This document shows positions 1 through 8,149 of a DNA stretch of 64,000 nt, piece by piece (within the stretch, counting starts at the first letter, position 1; every line of letters begins with the position of its first letter). The DNA is from Mycobacterium shimoidei. GTDB taxonomy: Bacteria; Actinomycetota; Actinomycetes; Mycobacteriales; Mycobacteriaceae. Position numbers and translations under genes: made by a program. The DNA is taken from contig LQPU01000028.1 of the NCBI GenBank assembly GCA_002101905.1, forward strand, positions 124,001 through 188,000. Direction: 5' to 3'. The notes under the pieces are model-generated. The model saw nothing but the letters and a program-made list of their open reading frames with translations. It did not search any database and was not told where the DNA came from.

Positions 1-1126
1 GGTTCCAGCGGTCGACGAGGTCCTCTCCGTGCAGTCCCTTGATCTGCACATAGGTGTAGGAGTCGGTGACGTGAAAACCGGTGGCGTACACGATGACGTC
101 GACCTGCCGTTCCCGCCCGTCGTCGGTGACGATCCCGTCCGGCGTGATGCGGGTGATGCGGTCGGTGACCAGTTCGGTCTTGGGATCGGCAATCGCAGGG
201 TAATAGGTGGAGGAGTTGAGGATTCGCTTGCACCCGATGCGATAGTTCGGGGTCAGCTTGCGGCGCAGCTCGCGATCCTTGATCGAGCGGCGAATATTCC
301 ACTTGGCATAGGCCTCAACGAATTTCAGCAAGTCCGGCCGTTTGGTCATGCCGAAGGCCAGCGCCTCTTGACCCCAGTAGATCGCGAGGCGCAACAAAGC
401 GCGCAGCCCCGGAACGTTCTGGAAAGCACGCCGCAGCGCCGGCGGAATCTCTTCGTTGGTGCGCGGCACCACCCAGGCCGGAGTCCGTTGATAGAGCTGC
501 AATTCAGCGACATCGCCGACAATCTCCGGCACGATCTGGATAGCGCTGGCGCCGGTGCCGATCACTGCGACTCGCTTACCGGTCAGGTCGACGCTGTGGT
601 CCCATTCGGCGGAATGGAAGGCAGCCCCGCGGAATTCGTCACGCCCCTCAATGTCGGGGATGGACGGAATGTGCAGCGCACCAGCACCGGAGATCAAGAA
701 CTGGGTGACGTATTCGCGTCCGTCCACGGTGAACACATGCCAGCGGTACTCCTCGTCATCCCAATGCGCACGATCCACCAGCGAATTGAACTCGATGTAG
801 CGGCGCAACCCGTATTTGTCGGTGACGCCCCGCAGGTAATCCCAAATCTCGTCCTGGTAGGAGAACAGGTGCTTCCAGTCCGGCTTGGGCTCGAAAGAGA
901 ACGAGTACAGGTGCGACGGGATGTCGCACGCGCAGCCCGGGTAACTGTTGTCGCGCCAGGTGCCCCCGATGTCGTCGGCCTTCTCCAGGATGAGGAAGTC
1001 CACGCCCTGACGCTGCAGGGCGATCGCCATGCCCAGTCCGGAAAACCCCGTCCCGATGATCAGCGCACGGGTGCGAACCGGCCGCGCGGCGGCGTCGGGT
1101 TGTGTCGTCGACTCTGCGATCGTCAT
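1..1126 (-). CDS. Flavin monooxygenase, Baeyer-Villiger type (3' end cut by window edge)
   Basis: Only the first 375 or so residues lie in the window; the gene runs off the left edge. It starts at an ATG at 1126. Near residue 25 is a Rossmann dinucleotide motif (GTGFSGLG). Around residue 150 is FRGAAFHSAEWD, which fits the Baeyer-Villiger fingerprint FxGxxxHxxxW, followed by a second nucleotide motif GTGASA for NADPH. Family members use FAD and NADPH to insert oxygen next to a ketone or to oxidise heteroatoms. From memory it corresponds to Rv3049c of M. tuberculosis, which sits in the same context next to a TetR gene and nrdE. The substrate cannot be read from sequence. Confidence 0.88.
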   Translation of the reverse strand, partial: MTIAESTTQPDAAARPVRTRALIIGTGFSGLGMAIALQRQGVDFLILEKADDIGGTWRDNSYPGCACDIPSHLYSFSFEPKPDWKHLFSYQDEIWDYLRGVTDKYGLRRYIEFNSLVDRAHWDDEEYRWHVFTVDGREYVTQFLISGAGALHIPSIPDIEGRDEFRGAAFHSAEWDHSVDLTGKRVAVIGTGASAIQIVPEIVGDVAELQLYQRTPAWVVPRTNEEIPPALRRAFQNVPGLRALLRLAIYWGQEALAFGMTKRPDLLKFVEAYAKWNIRRSIKDRELRRKLTPNYRIGCKRILNSSTYYPAIADPKTELVTDRITRITPDGIVTDDGRERQVDVIVYATGFHVTDSYTYVQIKGLHGEDLVDRWN

Positions 1127-1171
1127 GCCGCGATCGTACCTGGGAACGCCGGTACCGGGTACTGCGTTGTT

Positions 1172-1921
1172 CTAGCTCGCCGCCGAGTTGCGCGGCACCG
1201 CGTCGTGGAACGGCTGATCCGGGTCCAGCGCGACGCCCAGCAGGTCGGCGGTGCCGCTGATGACGCCCATCATGATCGTGGTCAGGTGGGTCACGAACTT
1301 GTCGTGAGGCATGCTGCGCGGGCTGTCGGGCTCGGGGCCCAGCCACCAGTCGGTGGCCGACTGCGCCGACCCGAACGCGGCGAACGCGGCGAGTTCGATC
1401 GCGGCGCGGTCGAGTTCCATCTCCCGCATCTCGTTGTTGAACATCTCGGCCATTGCCAAGGTGATCTCTCGGCCCTCGTTCAGAGCCCGCCTCGTCGACT
1501 CCGAGCGCTCCGGGAAACGGCCCTGGATGAAGAACCGAAGTACGTTGGGATGCTCGTCGACAAGGTTGACGTACTCTTCGACGCTGCGTCGGATGATCTC
1601 GCGCACCGAGTTGGTGGTGAAGTCGACCGACGGGACGACCGCCGCCCACAACATGTCGCGCAGCCGCTCGCCGATCGCCTGGAACAGGTCGGACTTGTCG
1701 CGAAAATGCCGGTAGATCTTCGGTTTCGCGGTGCCGGCCTCTTCGGCGATTTCCCGCACACTCAGGTCCGGCCCGAGCCGGTCGATGGCGCGGAATGCCG
1801 CCTCGACGATCTCGCCCCGCACCTTCTTGCGGTGTTCGCGCCAGCGTTCACTGCGCGCGTCGACCTTGACCCCGGGCTTGACGCTGGAGTGGGGCCGAGG
1901 GGGCCGCGGCATTCTCACCAC
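1172..1921 (-). CDS. TetR-family transcriptional regulator (Rv3050c-like)
   Basis: A 249-residue regulator with a long basic N-terminus and a TetR helix-turn-helix at about residues 35-80 (VREIAEEAGTAKPKIYRHF). The C-terminal ligand domain has no recognisable ligand signature. The start is taken as the GTG at 1921: on this strand a TATGGT box (1928-1933) lies 6 nt upstream of it, the arrangement of a leaderless mycobacterial transcript. Other in-frame starts are the GTG at 1918 and the ATG at 1912. It lies 45 bp upstream of the flavin monooxygenase in the same direction, so it probably controls itself and that gene. Confidence 0.9.
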   Translation of the reverse strand: MVRMPRPPRPHSSVKPGVKVDARSERWREHRKKVRGEIVEAAFRAIDRLGPDLSVREIAEEAGTAKPKIYRHFRDKSDLFQAIGERLRDMLWAAVVPSVDFTTNSVREIIRRSVEEYVNLVDEHPNVLRFFIQGRFPERSESTRRALNEGREITLAMAEMFNNEMREMELDRAAIELAAFAAFGSAQSATDWWLGPEPDSPRSMPHDKFVTHLTTIMMGVISGTADLLGVALDPDQPFHDAVPRNSAAS

Positions 1922-1933
1922 ATCAGCACCATA
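1922..1933 (-). promoter_or_regulatory. -10 box of a leaderless TetR transcript
   Basis: On the minus strand TATGGT (1933 to 1928) is followed after 6 nt by the GTG at 1921. It matches TANNNT and the spacing expected when transcription starts on the first base of the start codon. I see no convincing -35 box. Confidence 0.5.
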
Positions 1934-1975
1934 CCGCGCGGGACCCGCTGACCTGCGCAGACCGAGGGCGCCACG

Positions 1976-2497
1976 TCACCATCGCAGCATCGGAAAAGGG
2001 CGGCGTGGGTGAGTGGCGGCGTAACCGAGGAGACCGCGTACCAGGAAGGCATGGAACCCCAGGTACGGCAATTCCCTCACGACCCCTTTGACGAAGGATC
2101 GCTGAAGGGAACCGGTCAAGAGGCCACGACTGACGTCGATACGGTCGGCGACGCGAAACGCCTCGCTCATCGGGTCGTCTAGGGCGCGCAGCTTGTGATG
2201 CTCGGCGATCATCGCTCGTGCGCGGCCGACTTCGGTGATACCGAACTCGCCGGCCAGCGCCGACGCGAGGTCGCACGAAGGCTCCAGGTAATCGAAAGTG
2301 CCCGCGGTCCAGATGCCCAGGTCATGCACGGCCCACGCGAGCGCGACCCAATCGGGCAGCGGCGCGCCGCACAGTTCTTGGTGGTAGGTCAGTCCCCGAT
2401 ACACATGATTGCGGTAGGCGGGAAGATCATCGCCCAGCGCGTCCGCATAACGCTCCAACGTCGAGTCGACGATCGGATGGGCGGTGGCAGCATTCAT
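1976..2497 (-). CDS. HD-domain family protein (putative phosphohydrolase)
   Basis: A 173-residue protein with the spaced His/Asp pattern of the HD superfamily: an early H near residue 30, the HD pair in AWAVHDLGIW near residue 57, EHHK near residue 100, and a late D in RVADRID near residue 118. HD proteins bind one or two metals and cleave phosphoester bonds, often in nucleotides. The start ATG at 2497 is preceded by AAGGA. It sits downstream of nrdE in the same direction but is separated from it by a strong hairpin (2530-2587), so it may not be cotranscribed. I do not recall it in the M. tuberculosis block. The substrate is unknown. Confidence 0.75.
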   Translation of the reverse strand: MNAATAHPIVDSTLERYADALGDDLPAYRNHVYRGLTYHQELCGAPLPDWVALAWAVHDLGIWTAGTFDYLEPSCDLASALAGEFGITEVGRARAMIAEHHKLRALDDPMSEAFRVADRIDVSRGLLTGSLQRSFVKGVVRELPYLGFHAFLVRGLLGYAATHPRRPFPMLRW

Positions 2498-2529
2498 CTT
2501 TTCGGGTCCTTAACCAAGACACCTTCCAT

Positions 2530-2587
2530 CGAGTGTGGGCTTTGTGCACGCTCAGCCGGAGGTTGGCGTACATAAGGCCCACACTCG
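2530..2587. repeat. Long hairpin / REP-like palindrome after nrdE
   Basis: The outer arms CGAGTGTGGGC (2530-2540) and GCCCACACTCG (2577-2587) are a perfect 11-bp inverted repeat. Inside, TTGTGCACGC and GCGTACATAA continue the pairing with only wobble or single mismatches, giving an arm of about 22 bp around a short loop. There is no U-tract. It could terminate nrdE transcription or be a dispersed palindromic element. Confidence 0.75.
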
Positions 2588-2607
2588 GCGACCAGGTCTG
2601 ACCGGGT

Positions 2608-4782
2608 CTACAGCATGCAGGACACGCAGCCTTCGACCTCGGTGCCCTCCAGCGCCATCTGCCGCAGCCGGATGTAGTACAGCGTCTTGATGCCCTTGCG
2701 CCAGGCGTAGATCTGCGCCTTGTTCACATCCCGGGTGGTGGCGGTGTCCTTGAAGAACAACGTCAGGCTCAGCCCCTGGTCCACGTGTTGGGTGGCCGCG
2801 GCGTAGGTGTCGATGATCTTCTCGTAGCCGATTTCGTAGGCGTCCTGGTAGTACTCCAGGTTGTCGTTGGTCATGTAGGGCGCCGGGTAGTAGACCCGGC
2901 CGATCTTGCCTTCCTTGCGGATCTCGATCTTCGACACGATCGGGTGGATCGAGCTCGTCGAGTGGTTGATGTAGGAGATCGACCCGGTCGGCGGCACCGC
3001 CTGCAGGTTCTGGTTGTAGATGCCGTGCGCCTGGACCGACTCCTTCAACCGCCGCCAGTCATCCTGGGTGGGGATGCGAATTCCGGCGTCGTCGAAGAGT
3101 TGACGCACCTTGGCGGTCTTGGGTTCCCAGACCTGGTCGGTGTACTTGTCGAAGAACTCCCCCGTCGCATACTTGGACCGCTCGAAGCCCTTGAAGGCCG
3201 TACCTCGTTCGATCGCAATGCGATTCGATGCCCGCAGCGCGTGGTAGAGCACGCAGTAGAAGTAGATGTTGGTGAAGTCGATGCCCTCTTCGGACCCGTA
3301 GAAGATGCGCTCGCGGGCCAGGTAGCCGTGCAGGTTCATCTGGCCCAGCCCGATCGCGTGAGATTCGTTGTTGCCCTTCTCGATCGAAGGAACTGACCTG
3401 ATGTGGGTCTGATCGGAAACCGCCGTCAATGCCCGGATCGCCACCTCGATGGTCTGCGCGAAGTCCGGCGAGTCCATCGTCTTGGCAATGTTCAACGAAC
3501 CGAGGTTGCACGAAATGTCCTTGCCCACATGGGCGTAGGACAGGTCATCGTTGAACACCGACGGGGTCGAGACCTGCAGGATCTCCGAGCACAGGTTCGA
3601 GTGGGTGATCTTGCCCTCGATCGGGTTGGTCCGGTTCACCGTGTCCTCGAACATGATGTAGGGATAACCCGATTCAAACTGCAGCTCGGCGAGCGTCTGG
3701 AAGAATTCGCGCGCCTTGATCTTGGTCTTGCGGATTCGCGGATTGTCGAGCATCTCGTAGTACTTCTCGGTCACCGAGATGTCGGCAAACGGCACGCCGT
3801 AGACCCGTTCGACGTCGTACGGCGAGAACAAGTACATGTCCTCGTTCTTCTTGGCCAGCTCGAAGGTGATGTCGGGAATGACCACACCCAGGCTCAGCGT
3901 CTTGATCCGGATCTTCTCGTCGGCGTTTTCGCGCTTGGTGTCCAGGAAGCGGTAGATGTCCGGGTGATGCGCGTGCAGATACACCGCACCGGCACCTTGG
4001 CGCGCACCGAGCTGGTTGGCGTAGGAGAACGAGTCCTCCAGCAGCTTCATGATCGGGATGACGCCGGACGACTGGTTCTCGATGTTCTTGATCGGCGCCC
4101 CGTGCTCGCGAATATTGGTGAGCAGCAACGCCACTCCGCCGCCCCGCTTGGACAGCTGCAGCGCCGAGTTGATCGAGCGCCCGATGGACTCCATGTTGTC
4201 CTCGATGCGCAAGAGAAAACAACTCACCGGCTCGCCGCGCTGTTTCTTGCCGGAGTTGAGGAACGTCGGGGTGGCCGGCTGGAACCGGCCGTCGATGATC
4301 TCGTCGACCAGCTTCTCGGCCAACGCGGTGTCGCCGGCGGCCAGGGTCAGCGCCACCATGCACACCCGGTCCTCGAATCGCTCCAGGTAGCGCTTCCCGT
4401 CGAAGGTCTTCAGCGTGTAGGAGGTGTAGTACTTGAATGCGCCGAGGAACGTCGGGAAGCGGAACTTCTTGGCGTAAGCCCGATCCAGCAGGGTCTTGAC
4501 GAAGTTGCGCGAGTACTGATCGAGAACCTCACGCTCGTAATAGTTCTCGCGGATCAGGTAGTCGAGCTTCTCGTCCTGATTGTGGAAGAAGACGGTGTTC
4601 TGGTTGACGTGCTGCAGGAAGTACTGGTGCGCGGCTTCCCGGTCTTTGTCGAACTGAATCTTGCCGTCAGCGTCGTACAGATTCAGCATCGCGTTCAGCG
4701 CGTGATAATCCGTCTCCCCCGGCAATGCGCCGTGGCCGGCGGCGGGGGTTACACGCTCTGCAGTTGCGACGGTTGGTGGCAC
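2608..4782 (-). CDS. nrdE: Class Ib ribonucleotide reductase, large (alpha) subunit
   Basis: NrdE reduces ribonucleoside diphosphates to deoxyribonucleotides using a radical delivered from NrdF. The protein (724 residues) shows the N-terminal NrdE domain, [10 protein letters not shown] carrying an active-site Cys, the NLCSE segment with the central Cys, and the C-terminal CVSCML redox pair that is re-reduced by NrdH. The GTG at 4782 is chosen because GGAAGGA lies at the right distance upstream (4790-4796) and the next residues PPTV match the M. tuberculosis start. The TTG at 4797 would lie inside that ribosome binding site. It overlaps nrdI by 34 bp. No nrdF is in the window; in M. tuberculosis nrdF2 lies just beyond the adjacent monooxygenase, so it is expected left of base 1. 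Confidence 0.98.
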   Translation of the reverse strand: MPPTVATAERVTPAAGHGALPGETDYHALNAMLNLYDADGKIQFDKDREAAHQYFLQHVNQNTVFFHNQDEKLDYLIRENYYEREVLDQYSRNFVKTLLDRAYAKKFRFPTFLGAFKYYTSYTLKTFDGKRYLERFEDRVCMVALTLAAGDTALAEKLVDEIIDGRFQPATPTFLNSGKKQRGEPVSCFLLRIEDNMESIGRSINSALQLSKRGGGVALLLTNIREHGAPIKNIENQSSGVIPIMKLLEDSFSYANQLGARQGAGAVYLHAHHPDIYRFLDTKRENADEKIRIKTLSLGVVIPDITFELAKKNEDMYLFSPYDVERVYGVPFADISVTEKYYEMLDNPRIRKTKIKAREFFQTLAELQFESGYPYIMFEDTVNRTNPIEGKITHSNLCSEILQVSTPSVFNDDLSYAHVGKDISCNLGSLNIAKTMDSPDFAQTIEVAIRALTAVSDQTHIRSVPSIEKGNNESHAIGLGQMNLHGYLARERIFYGSEEGIDFTNIYFYCVLYHALRASNRIAIERGTAFKGFERSKYATGEFFDKYTDQVWEPKTAKVRQLFDDAGIRIPTQDDWRRLKESVQAHGIYNQNLQAVPPTGSISYINHSTSSIHPIVSKIEIRKEGKIGRVYYPAPYMTNDNLEYYQDAYEIGYEKIIDTYAAATQHVDQGLSLTLFFKDTATTRDVNKAQIYAWRKGIKTLYYIRLRQMALEGTEVEGCVSCML

Positions 4783-5198
4783 GTGTCGTCCTTCCAAAAC
4801 TCAGCCAAACCGGCGCGGACGGCCTGCACGTCCTCGTCGGTTCCCATCAGCTCGAAGCGGTAGAGATAAGGGACACCGCATTTGCGGGAAATCACCTCGC
4901 CGGCGTAGCAGAACTCGGCACCGAAATTGTTGTTGCCTGCGGCGATGACCCCGCGGATCAACGAGCGGTTGTGCTCGTTGTTCAAGAAGGCGATCACCTG
5001 CTTGGGCACGTAACCGCCGTCGTTGATGTTCGGGGTGGCCCGGCCGCCGCCGTAGGTCGGCAACACCAGCACATACGGCCGGTCCACCTCGATGCGGCCG
5101 TGCAGCGGTATCCGGGTAGCCGGGATGCCCAGCTTCTGCACGAAGCGATGGGTGTTCTCCGACACGCTGGAGAAATACACCAGGCTGCACGATGCCAC
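4749..5198 (-). CDS. nrdI: Ribonucleotide reductase flavodoxin NrdI
   Basis: A 149-residue flavodoxin-like protein that supplies the oxidant used to assemble the Mn(III)2-tyrosyl radical cofactor of NrdF. Visible signatures are the flavin-binding [10 protein letters not shown] at the N-terminus, LPTYGGG near residue 48, and [14 protein letters not shown] near residue 90. The start is a GTG at 5198 with GGAG 6 nt upstream. It lies 9 bp after nrdH and its 3' end overlaps nrdE, forming nrdH-nrdI-nrdE as in other mycobacteria. Confidence 0.97.
   Translation of the reverse strand: MASCSLVYFSSVSENTHRFVQKLGIPATRIPLHGRIEVDRPYVLVLPTYGGGRATPNINDGGYVPKQVIAFLNNEHNRSLIRGVIAAGNNNFGAEFCYAGEVISRKCGVPYLYRFELMGTDEDVQAVRAGLAEFWKDDTCHQPSQLQSV
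4789..4796 (-). promoter_or_regulatory. Ribosome binding site that decides the nrdE start
   Basis: GGAAGGA on the minus strand lies 7 nt before the GTG at 4782 and overlaps the alternative TTG at 4797, so the shorter form is the likelier protein. It lies within the end of nrdI, consistent with coupled translation. Confidence 0.7.
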
Positions 5199-5207
5199 GA
5201 AAGACTC

Positions 5208-5447
5208 CTATGCGCTCAGCGCCGCGGTTGCCAGCGCCTTGATCCGGTCCGGCCGGAAACCCGACCAGTGCTCGTTTCCGGCCACCACCACCGGGGCCTG
5301 CAGATAGCCCAACGCCATCACGTAGTCGCGGGCTTCACTGTCAACGGAAATGTCGACGGTCTGGTAAGCGATGCCCTCTTTGTCCAGCGCCTTGTAGGTG
5401 GCGTTGCACTGGACGCATGCCGGCTTGGTGTACACGGTGATGGTCAT
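5208..5447 (-). CDS. nrdH: Glutaredoxin-like electron donor NrdH
   Basis: A 79-residue thioredoxin-fold protein that reduces the C-terminal cysteines of NrdE. The redox motif is CVQC near residues 11-14 (KPACVQC), and WSGFRPD near residue 60 is the NrdH signature. The open frame extends upstream, but the ATG at 5447 is chosen because GAAGGAG lies just ahead of it and MTITVYTKP is the usual start. It is the first gene of the nrdHIE operon. Two NrdR-type boxes lie about 200 bp upstream. Confidence 0.96.
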   Translation of the reverse strand: MTITVYTKPACVQCNATYKALDKEGIAYQTVDISVDSEARDYVMALGYLQAPVVVAGNEHWSGFRPDRIKALATAALSA

Positions 5448-5870
5448 CGGCGGTACGACTCCTTCAAAGGTGACGAGCTGACAGACTGGCAACTATCCGG
5501 AATTCATCTGCGCTGCTGGTGCAGCAGACCGCCACGCCCCGAAATTCCCCGTCCTCGCCGACCACGTCGGGCTGACATGTCGTCCACATATCGAGCTTTC
5601 CGTGCGGGCCGGCTGACCTTGGGAACCTCGGGTCTGTCGGTGAGGTGAAACACTACACCTAGTGGCTGACAATAAGAAGGGATACCACATCTTCTGAACA
5701 ACATTCATGAAATTCCCTGGTCGTAAGCCGTCTCGGAGTCCCGTCATCGGCGTGTCGTAGGTCACAGTTCGGCCACGTCGGACCCTTACCAGTCATGCCG
5801 ACACGGTTTACCACCGGCCACCGACAAGCGCGGCCCCCGGTTCGCTTCCGGTCGCGCTACAGCAAAGCCT
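5448..5870. other. Intergenic region upstream of nrdH (423 bp)
   Basis: No gene is credible here; the short frames on the minus strand lack family resemblance and good ribosome sites. The region contains the nrdH ribosome site near 5457-5463, a leader of about 200 bp, and the two NrdR-like boxes at 5650-5697. The part nearest 5870 is the 3' flank of the FMN reductase gene. I see no riboswitch signature such as a cobalamin box. Confidence 0.6.
5650..5697 (-). promoter_or_regulatory. Pair of NrdR boxes controlling nrdHIE
   Basis: Box 1 (5650-5665) contains CACTA and TAGTG as perfect inverted arms around CACC, matching the known NrdR box ACACTAYATYTAGTGT at nearly every position. Box 2 (5682-5697, ATACCACATCTTCTGA) matches at about 11 of 16 positions. 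The starts are 32 bp apart, three helical turns, the usual spacing for cooperative NrdR binding. NrdR is an ATP/dATP-sensing zinc repressor of ribonucleotide reductase genes. Its own gene is not in the window. Confidence 0.75.
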
Positions 5871-6419
5871 TCAGCTCACCTCTGCGGCCAGCTTGCCAAC
5901 CACGTCGCGCACGTTGGCGCTCAGTTCGGCGTGCTCGCGGGGAGCCTTGCCGTCGAGCGTCTGCAGCGGCACCGAGAGCTTGATCGCCTCGACGACGCGC
6001 GGACCGGCGATGGCGAAGGACTTGCGCGTCTCGTCGTGGGCCCATACGCCGCCGTAGCGGCCCAGCGCTCCGCCGATGACGGCCATCGGCTTGCCCTTCA
6101 GCGCGCCGTTTCCGATCGGCCGGGAAAGCCAGTCGATGGCATTTTTGAGCACGCCGGGAATGCTGCCGTTGTACTCCGGGGTGACCACCAGCGCGGCATC
6201 GGCCTCGGCGGCGGCGGTCCGCAGCGCGGTGACGGCGGCCGGCGCACCCTCCGGGTCGAGGTCAAGGTCTTCGTTGTAGAAGGGCAGATCGCCGAGCCCG
6301 TCGAACACGGTGACGGTCACGCCGTCCGGAGCGACCTCGGCGGCCAGCTCGGCGATCTGGCGGTTGGCCGACGCCGCCCGCAAGCTCCCCACCAACGCCA
6401 GCACCTTGATGTCGGACAT
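5871..6419 (-). CDS. NADPH-dependent FMN reductase (Rv3054c-like)
   Basis: A 182-residue flavodoxin-fold protein of the NADPH-dependent FMN/quinone/chromate reductase family. It has the phosphate-binding loop LVGSLRAASANRQ at residues 7-20 and the family signature TPEYNGSIPG near residue 80, followed by KNAIDW. Members transfer two electrons from NAD(P)H through FMN to quinones or small oxidants. The start is placed at the ATG at 6419, with AAGGG upstream and MSDIKVLALVGS matching the family. It is divergent from a TetR gene with a palindrome between them (6463-6484). Confidence 0.92.
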   Translation of the reverse strand: MSDIKVLALVGSLRAASANRQIAELAAEVAPDGVTVTVFDGLGDLPFYNEDLDLDPEGAPAAVTALRTAAAEADAALVVTPEYNGSIPGVLKNAIDWLSRPIGNGALKGKPMAVIGGALGRYGGVWAHDETRKSFAIAGPRVVEAIKLSVPLQTLDGKAPREHAELSANVRDVVGKLAAEVS

Positions 6420-6462
6420 GCCTCGATTTCCCTTCAGTTGTTGGCTACATCTTTGCACGATC

Positions 6463-6484
6463 AAACCGGACTATGGTCCGTTTT
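6463..6484. promoter_or_regulatory. Operator palindrome between FMN reductase and TetR
   Basis: AAACCGGAC (6463-6471) and GTCCGTTTT (6476-6484) are inverted arms with one mismatch around TATG. It sits between divergent genes and immediately upstream of the TetR promoter, the usual place for an autoregulatory TetR operator. Confidence 0.7.
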
Positions 6485-6509
6485 GTTCCGGCCACGTTAC
6501 CCTACAGTC

Positions 6510-7106
6510 GTGAGCCCTGGTGATCGGGTGCGTGACCTCCCCTTTTCGGTCCCCCAGCAACGGGGTGACGCCGCGCGCAACCGCGCATTGCTGTTGGACG
6601 CCGCGCGCCGGCTCATCGCCGAGCGCGGCGCCGACGCGGTCACCATCGACGACATCGCGGCCGCCGCCGGCGTCGGTAAGGGCACCGTGTTTCGTCGGTT
6701 CGGCAGTCGAGCCGGGCTGATGATGGTGCTTCTCGACGAGGACGAGCGCGCGAGTCAGGAGGCGTTCCTTTTCGGTCCGCCGCCGCTGGGCCCGGGTGCG
6801 CCACCGCTGGATCGGCTGCTGGCATTCGGCCGCGAGCGGCTCTGCTTCGTGCACGCCCACCGCGAATTGCTCTCGGCGGCGAGCAGCCAAGCCCGCCACG
6901 GCGCGCCCGCCGCAGTGCACCGCACCCACGTACGCGTGCTGCTGGAGGCGGCCGGCACCACCGGCAACCTCGACATTCAAACCGATGCGTTGCTCGCGCT
7001 GCTCGAAGCCGACTACGTCGAACACCAACTCCTGCACGGCGGCCACACCATGCAGACACTCGGTGATGCATGGGAAAGCCTGGCCCGCAAGCTTTGCGGC
7101 ACATGA
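6510..7106 (+). CDS. TetR-family regulator (Rv3055-like)
   Basis: A 198-residue TetR protein with the DNA-binding helix-turn-helix at about residues 20-65 (IDDIAAAAGVGKGTVFRRFGS). The start is the GTG at 6510: a TACCCT box (6498-6503) lies 6 nt ahead, indicating a leaderless transcript. Its stop overlaps the dinB start (ATGA at 7103-7106), so the two are translationally coupled. It probably represses itself, dinB and the divergent FMN reductase through the palindrome at 6463-6484. Confidence 0.92.
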   Translation: MSPGDRVRDLPFSVPQQRGDAARNRALLLDAARRLIAERGADAVTIDDIAAAAGVGKGTVFRRFGSRAGLMMVLLDEDERASQEAFLFGPPPLGPGAPPLDRLLAFGRERLCFVHAHRELLSAASSQARHGAPAAVHRTHVRVLLEAAGTTGNLDIQTDALLALLEADYVEHQLLHGGHTMQTLGDAWESLARKLCGT

Positions 7107-8149
7107 GGCCACGCTGGTTTTTGCACGTCGATCTCGACCAGTTTCTGGCGTCGGTGGAGTTGCGCCGACACCCCGAGCTGGCCGGGCTGCCGGTCATCGT
7201 CGGTGGCAGCGGTGATCCGACCGAACCGCGCAAGGTGGTCACCTGCGCCTCCTACGAAGCCCGGCAGTTCGGCGTGCACGCGGGCATGCCATTGCGCACC
7301 GCCGCGCGCCGCTGCCCCGACGCCACCTTCCTGCCCTCGGATCCGGCCGCCTACGACGCGGCCTCCGAGGAGGTGATGGACTCGCTGCGCGATCTGGGTC
7401 ATCCGGTGGAGGTGTGGGGCTGGGACGAGGCGTTTGTCGGCGCTGACGTCGCTGACCCCATGCCGCTCGCCGAACAGATCCGCAATGTGGTCTCGACCAA
7501 CACCGGGCTGTCGTGCTCGGTCGGCATCAGCGACAACAAGCAGCGCGCCAAGGTGGCGACCGGTTACGCCAAACCGGGGGGCATCTACCAGCTCACCGAC
7601 GCCAACTGGATGTCGGTGATGGGCGACCGACCCGTCGACTCGCTGTGGGGAGTCGGCCCGAAAACCGCGAAAAAACTTGCTGCACTTGATATCAACACGG
7701 TCAGGCAGTTGGCGCACACCGACGCGGAGCTACTCACGTCAACGTTCGGGCCGAAGACGGGACTCTGGCTGCTGTTGCTCGCCAACGGCGGCGGCGATGA
7801 CGAGATCAGCTCCGAGCCTTGGGTGCCGCGGTCACGCAGCCACGTCATCACCTTCCCGCATGACCTCACCGAGCGCAGTGAAATGGATTCGGCGGTAACT
7901 GAATTGGCGCGACGAGCACTAGCCGAGGTGATCACGCAGTCACGCGTCGTCACCCGGGTGGCGGTCACCGTGCGCACCGCAACGTTCTTCACCCGCACCA
8001 AGATTCGCAAGCTGGACGAACCCACTGTCGACGCCGACCTGGTGGTCGCCGCGGCACTGCGCGTGCTGGATTTGTTCGAACTCGATCGACCGGTCCGGCT
8101 ACTCGGGGTGCGCCTCGAGCTGCAGATGCCGGACCGGGGCCGGCCGTAG
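7103..8149 (+). CDS. dinB: Y-family DNA polymerase, DinB2 type
   Basis: A 348-residue translesion polymerase with the catalytic Asp in HVDLDQF (residues 8-14), the second acidic patch in WGWDEAF near residue 115, and the helix-hairpin-helix region LWGVGPKTAKKLAAL near residue 185. In most DinB enzymes an aromatic steric-gate residue follows the F of this motif; here it is Leu15. The same substitution is known in M. smegmatis DinB2, which readily incorporates ribonucleotides. The M. tuberculosis counterpart is DinP/Rv3056. I see no clear beta-clamp motif at the C-terminus. The gene overlaps the TetR by 4 bp and the converging SDR gene by 51 bp. Confidence 0.94.
   Translation: MRPRWFLHVDLDQFLASVELRRHPELAGLPVIVGGSGDPTEPRKVVTCASYEARQFGVHAGMPLRTAARRCPDATFLPSDPAAYDAASEEVMDSLRDLGHPVEVWGWDEAFVGADVADPMPLAEQIRNVVSTNTGLSCSVGISDNKQRAKVATGYAKPGGIYQLTDANWMSVMGDRPVDSLWGVGPKTAKKLAALDINTVRQLAHTDAELLTSTFGPKTGLWLLLLANGGGDDEISSEPWVPRSRSHVITFPHDLTERSEMDSAVTELARRALAEVITQSRVVTRVAVTVRTATFFTRTKIRKLDEPTVDADLVVAAALRVLDLFELDRPVRLLGVRLELQMPDRGRP

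Noticed and set aside
29..1951. Long rightward open frame of 640 codons at the left edge
   Set aside because: It is antisense to the flavin monooxygenase and the TetR gene, both of which have clear motifs; high GC keeps the opposite frame open.
3403..4863. 486-codon rightward frame opposite nrdE
   Set aside because: It is fully antisense to nrdE and nrdI and has the Arg/His/Val-rich composition of a shadow frame.
5493..5765. Leftward frame of 90 codons upstream of nrdH
   Set aside because: No family resemblance, no ribosome site, and it runs through the NrdR boxes; treated as non-coding leader and promoter.
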